NCBI GenBank assembly: GCA_011682665.1
Contig: JAACEG010000011.1
Location: 1-14,474 of the forward strand
Source of the DNA: Lysobacteraceae bacterium
GTDB taxonomy: Bacteria > Patescibacteriota > Patescibacteriia > JAACEG01
DNA length: 14,474 nt
Reading direction: 5' to 3'
In this document: positions 13,610 through 14,474 of the stretch, piece by piece
How positions within the stretch are numbered: the stretch's first letter is position 1
Layout of the letters: each line of letters starts with the position of its first letter
Made by a program: the position numbers and the translations under genes
The notes under the pieces: model-generated
What the model saw: only the letters and a program-made list of their open reading frames with translations
The model's database searches: none
Told to the model about the DNA's origin: nothing

Positions 13610-13634
13610 CTCCCCCAGGGGGAGTTAGAGGGAG
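13610..13634. repeat. CTCCCCC/GGGGGAG palindrome with AGTTAGAG
   Basis: CTCCCCCAGGGGGAG (13610-13624) followed by TTAGAGGGAG. The GGGGAGTTAGAG core is shared with 5255-5266. It lies between alaS and tRNA-Arg. The hairpin is strong, but no T run follows on either strand close enough for a clear intrinsic terminator. Confidence 0.5.
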
Positions 13635-13680
13635 AGTATTGCCCCTCCAACCTTCCCTATATAGGTGAGGAATTAATTTT

Positions 13681-13905
13681 TTATTCTAAAACAGCTTTTA
13701 TTCTCCTGACTCCCGCGCTAGAAGATTGCTCTTTTTTAATCTTGAAATTTCCTAATTCAGAAGTATTTTTGACATGCGGTCCTCCGCAAATTTCTTTGCT
13801 AAAAATTTCTCCTTTTTTTCCTATTGTGTAAACTTTTACTTTATCTCCATATTTAGAATTGAAAATTCCCATAGCTCCGGATTCTTTTGCTTTCTTAAGG
13901 CTCAA
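13681..13905 (-). CDS. alaS: Alanine-tRNA ligase, C-terminal piece after a frameshift
   Basis: This piece continues the AlaRS editing domain and is one base out of frame with the piece at 13902-14474. As drawn it begins at TTG 13903-13905, but that is just where homology resumes, not a believable start. [20 protein letters not shown] is the usual stretch after the P-V-T/E motif, and [19 protein letters not shown] holds the C-x3-H zinc ligands (C40, H44 of this piece) of the editing site. It ends [14 protein letters not shown], so the C-Ala domain of long AlaRS proteins is missing, as I recall for Parcubacteria-type enzymes. tRNA-Arg follows on the same strand. Confidence 0.85.
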   Translation of the reverse strand: MSLKKAKESGAMGIFNSKYGDKVKVYTIGKKGEIFSKEICGGPHVKNTSELGNFKIKKEQSSSAGVRRIKAVLE

Positions 13906-14474
13906 TAAGTTACTGGTAATTTTTTTTGAATTTGTTCATTCACTAAAATTTCTACTTTTCTTTTTTCATCATTACTTAATTTTTTAGGATGTGAAAAATC
14001 AAACCTTAACCTCTCGCTATTTATATTGCTTCCTTTTTGATAAACATGGTTGCCTAAAATTTGTCTTAAAGCGGCTAAAAGCAAGTGAGTTGCTGTATGA
14101 TATTTAGTTGCCTCTTTACCTGCGTCTGCCAACCCGCCTTTAAACATTCCTGCGGAAGCTGTCCGCGAAAGTTGTTGATGCTTTTTATATTCTTTTTGAA
14201 AACCTTTCTTATCAACGCTCAAATTATGCTCTTTAGCTAATTCCTCAATTATTTCAATAGGAAAACCATAGGTTTGGAAGAGATCAAAAGCAACTTTTCC
14301 TGTAATTATTTTATTTTTTGTATTTTGGTTTTGAGTTTCAAGTTTTAGACTTTGAATTTTGAATTTTTTTAATCCTTTTTCTAATGTTTTTTCAAATTTT
14401 GCTGTCTCTTTCTTTATTTCGTCTAAAATGTTGTTTTTATTTTTTTCTAATTCAGGATAAATATTTTTATAAAT
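13902..14474 (-). CDS. alaS: Alanine-tRNA ligase, part cut by the window edge and by a frameshift
   Basis: AlaRS charges tRNA-Ala and clears mischarged Ser or Gly in its editing domain. The frame is open to the right window edge, so the catalytic N-terminus lies outside. Visible in order: [33 protein letters not shown] (end of the tRNA-recognition region), [20 protein letters not shown], then the editing motif [20 protein letters not shown] with the H-x3-H zinc ligands, and [19 protein letters not shown]. It reaches KKLPVTY and stops at TGA 13902-13904. The long middle beta barrel of the E. coli enzyme is absent. The linker [14 protein letters not shown] near 14310-14370 looks low in complexity and repeat-derived. 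The rest of the domain continues in another frame, so the gene is either broken or mis-sequenced here. Confidence 0.88.
   Translation of the reverse strand: MYKNIYPELEKNKNNILDEIKKETAKFEKTLEKGLKKFKIQSLKLETQNQNTKNKIITGKVAFDLFQTYGFPIEIIEELAKEHNLSVDKKGFQKEYKKHQQLSRTASAGMFKGGLADAGKEATKYHTATHLLLAALRQILGNHVYQKGSNINSERLRFDFSHPKKLSNDEKRKVEILVNEQIQKKLPVTY

Noticed and set aside
13505..13831. Open frame of 108 codons on the + strand beginning M-R-P-A-G-F-E-P-A-T-F
   Set aside because: It is the antisense of tRNA-Arg followed by repeat and antisense alaS. Proteins starting RPAGFEPATF are a common annotation artefact over tRNA genes.

Overview
The window is strongly A+T-rich and reads like the chromosome of a reduced bacterium of the Patescibacteria (Candidate Phyla Radiation), probably in or near the Parcubacteria. 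The reasons are the low G+C, a compact AlaRS that ends directly after its editing domain, poly-Lys/Glu protein tails, small dispersed repeats between nearly all genes, and an almost complete lack of Shine-Dalgarno sequences. This placement is inference; there is no rRNA here to settle it. The code is standard, since UGA is used as a stop.

Layout from left to right: the end of an unrecognised small protein (to 191); a decayed repeat and a terminator-like hairpin in the leader of gyrA (480-2999); a repeat-filled gap holding a small gene broken by two frameshifts (3420-3644); rpmF (L32) and nusB; a cluster of palindromic repeats, the first of which has become the C-terminus of NusB; a decayed tRNA-like stretch and two tRNA-Thr genes (GGT, TGT); rpmG (L33, 51 aa), uppS and tRNA-Glu(CTC). 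Then come infB, rbfA, a DHH/DHHA1 nanoRNase (nrnA-like) and clpP, followed by rny and an HU gene, all on the + strand. After a strong bidirectional terminator, tRNA-Arg(TCG) and the 3' part of alaS lie on the - strand. The alaS frame is broken at 13902-13905.

The genes form a housekeeping set: translation initiation and ribosome assembly (infB, rbfA, rpmF, rpmG, tRNAs, alaS), transcription antitermination (nusB), RNA turnover (rny, nrnA), protein turnover (clpP), DNA topology and packaging (gyrA, HU) and the cell-wall lipid carrier (uppS). infB-rbfA-nrnA is a conserved order in many bacteria.

The most unusual content is between the genes. Two roughly 190-bp copies of a MITE-like element, about 95% identical and in opposite orientation, have near-perfect 18-bp terminal inverted repeats and 6-7-bp target-site duplications. 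They flank the infB-rbfA-nrnA-clpP block. Two decayed relatives lie upstream of gyrA and downstream of HU. No transposase is present. I saw no CRISPR, defence or biosynthetic system, and no new protein system.
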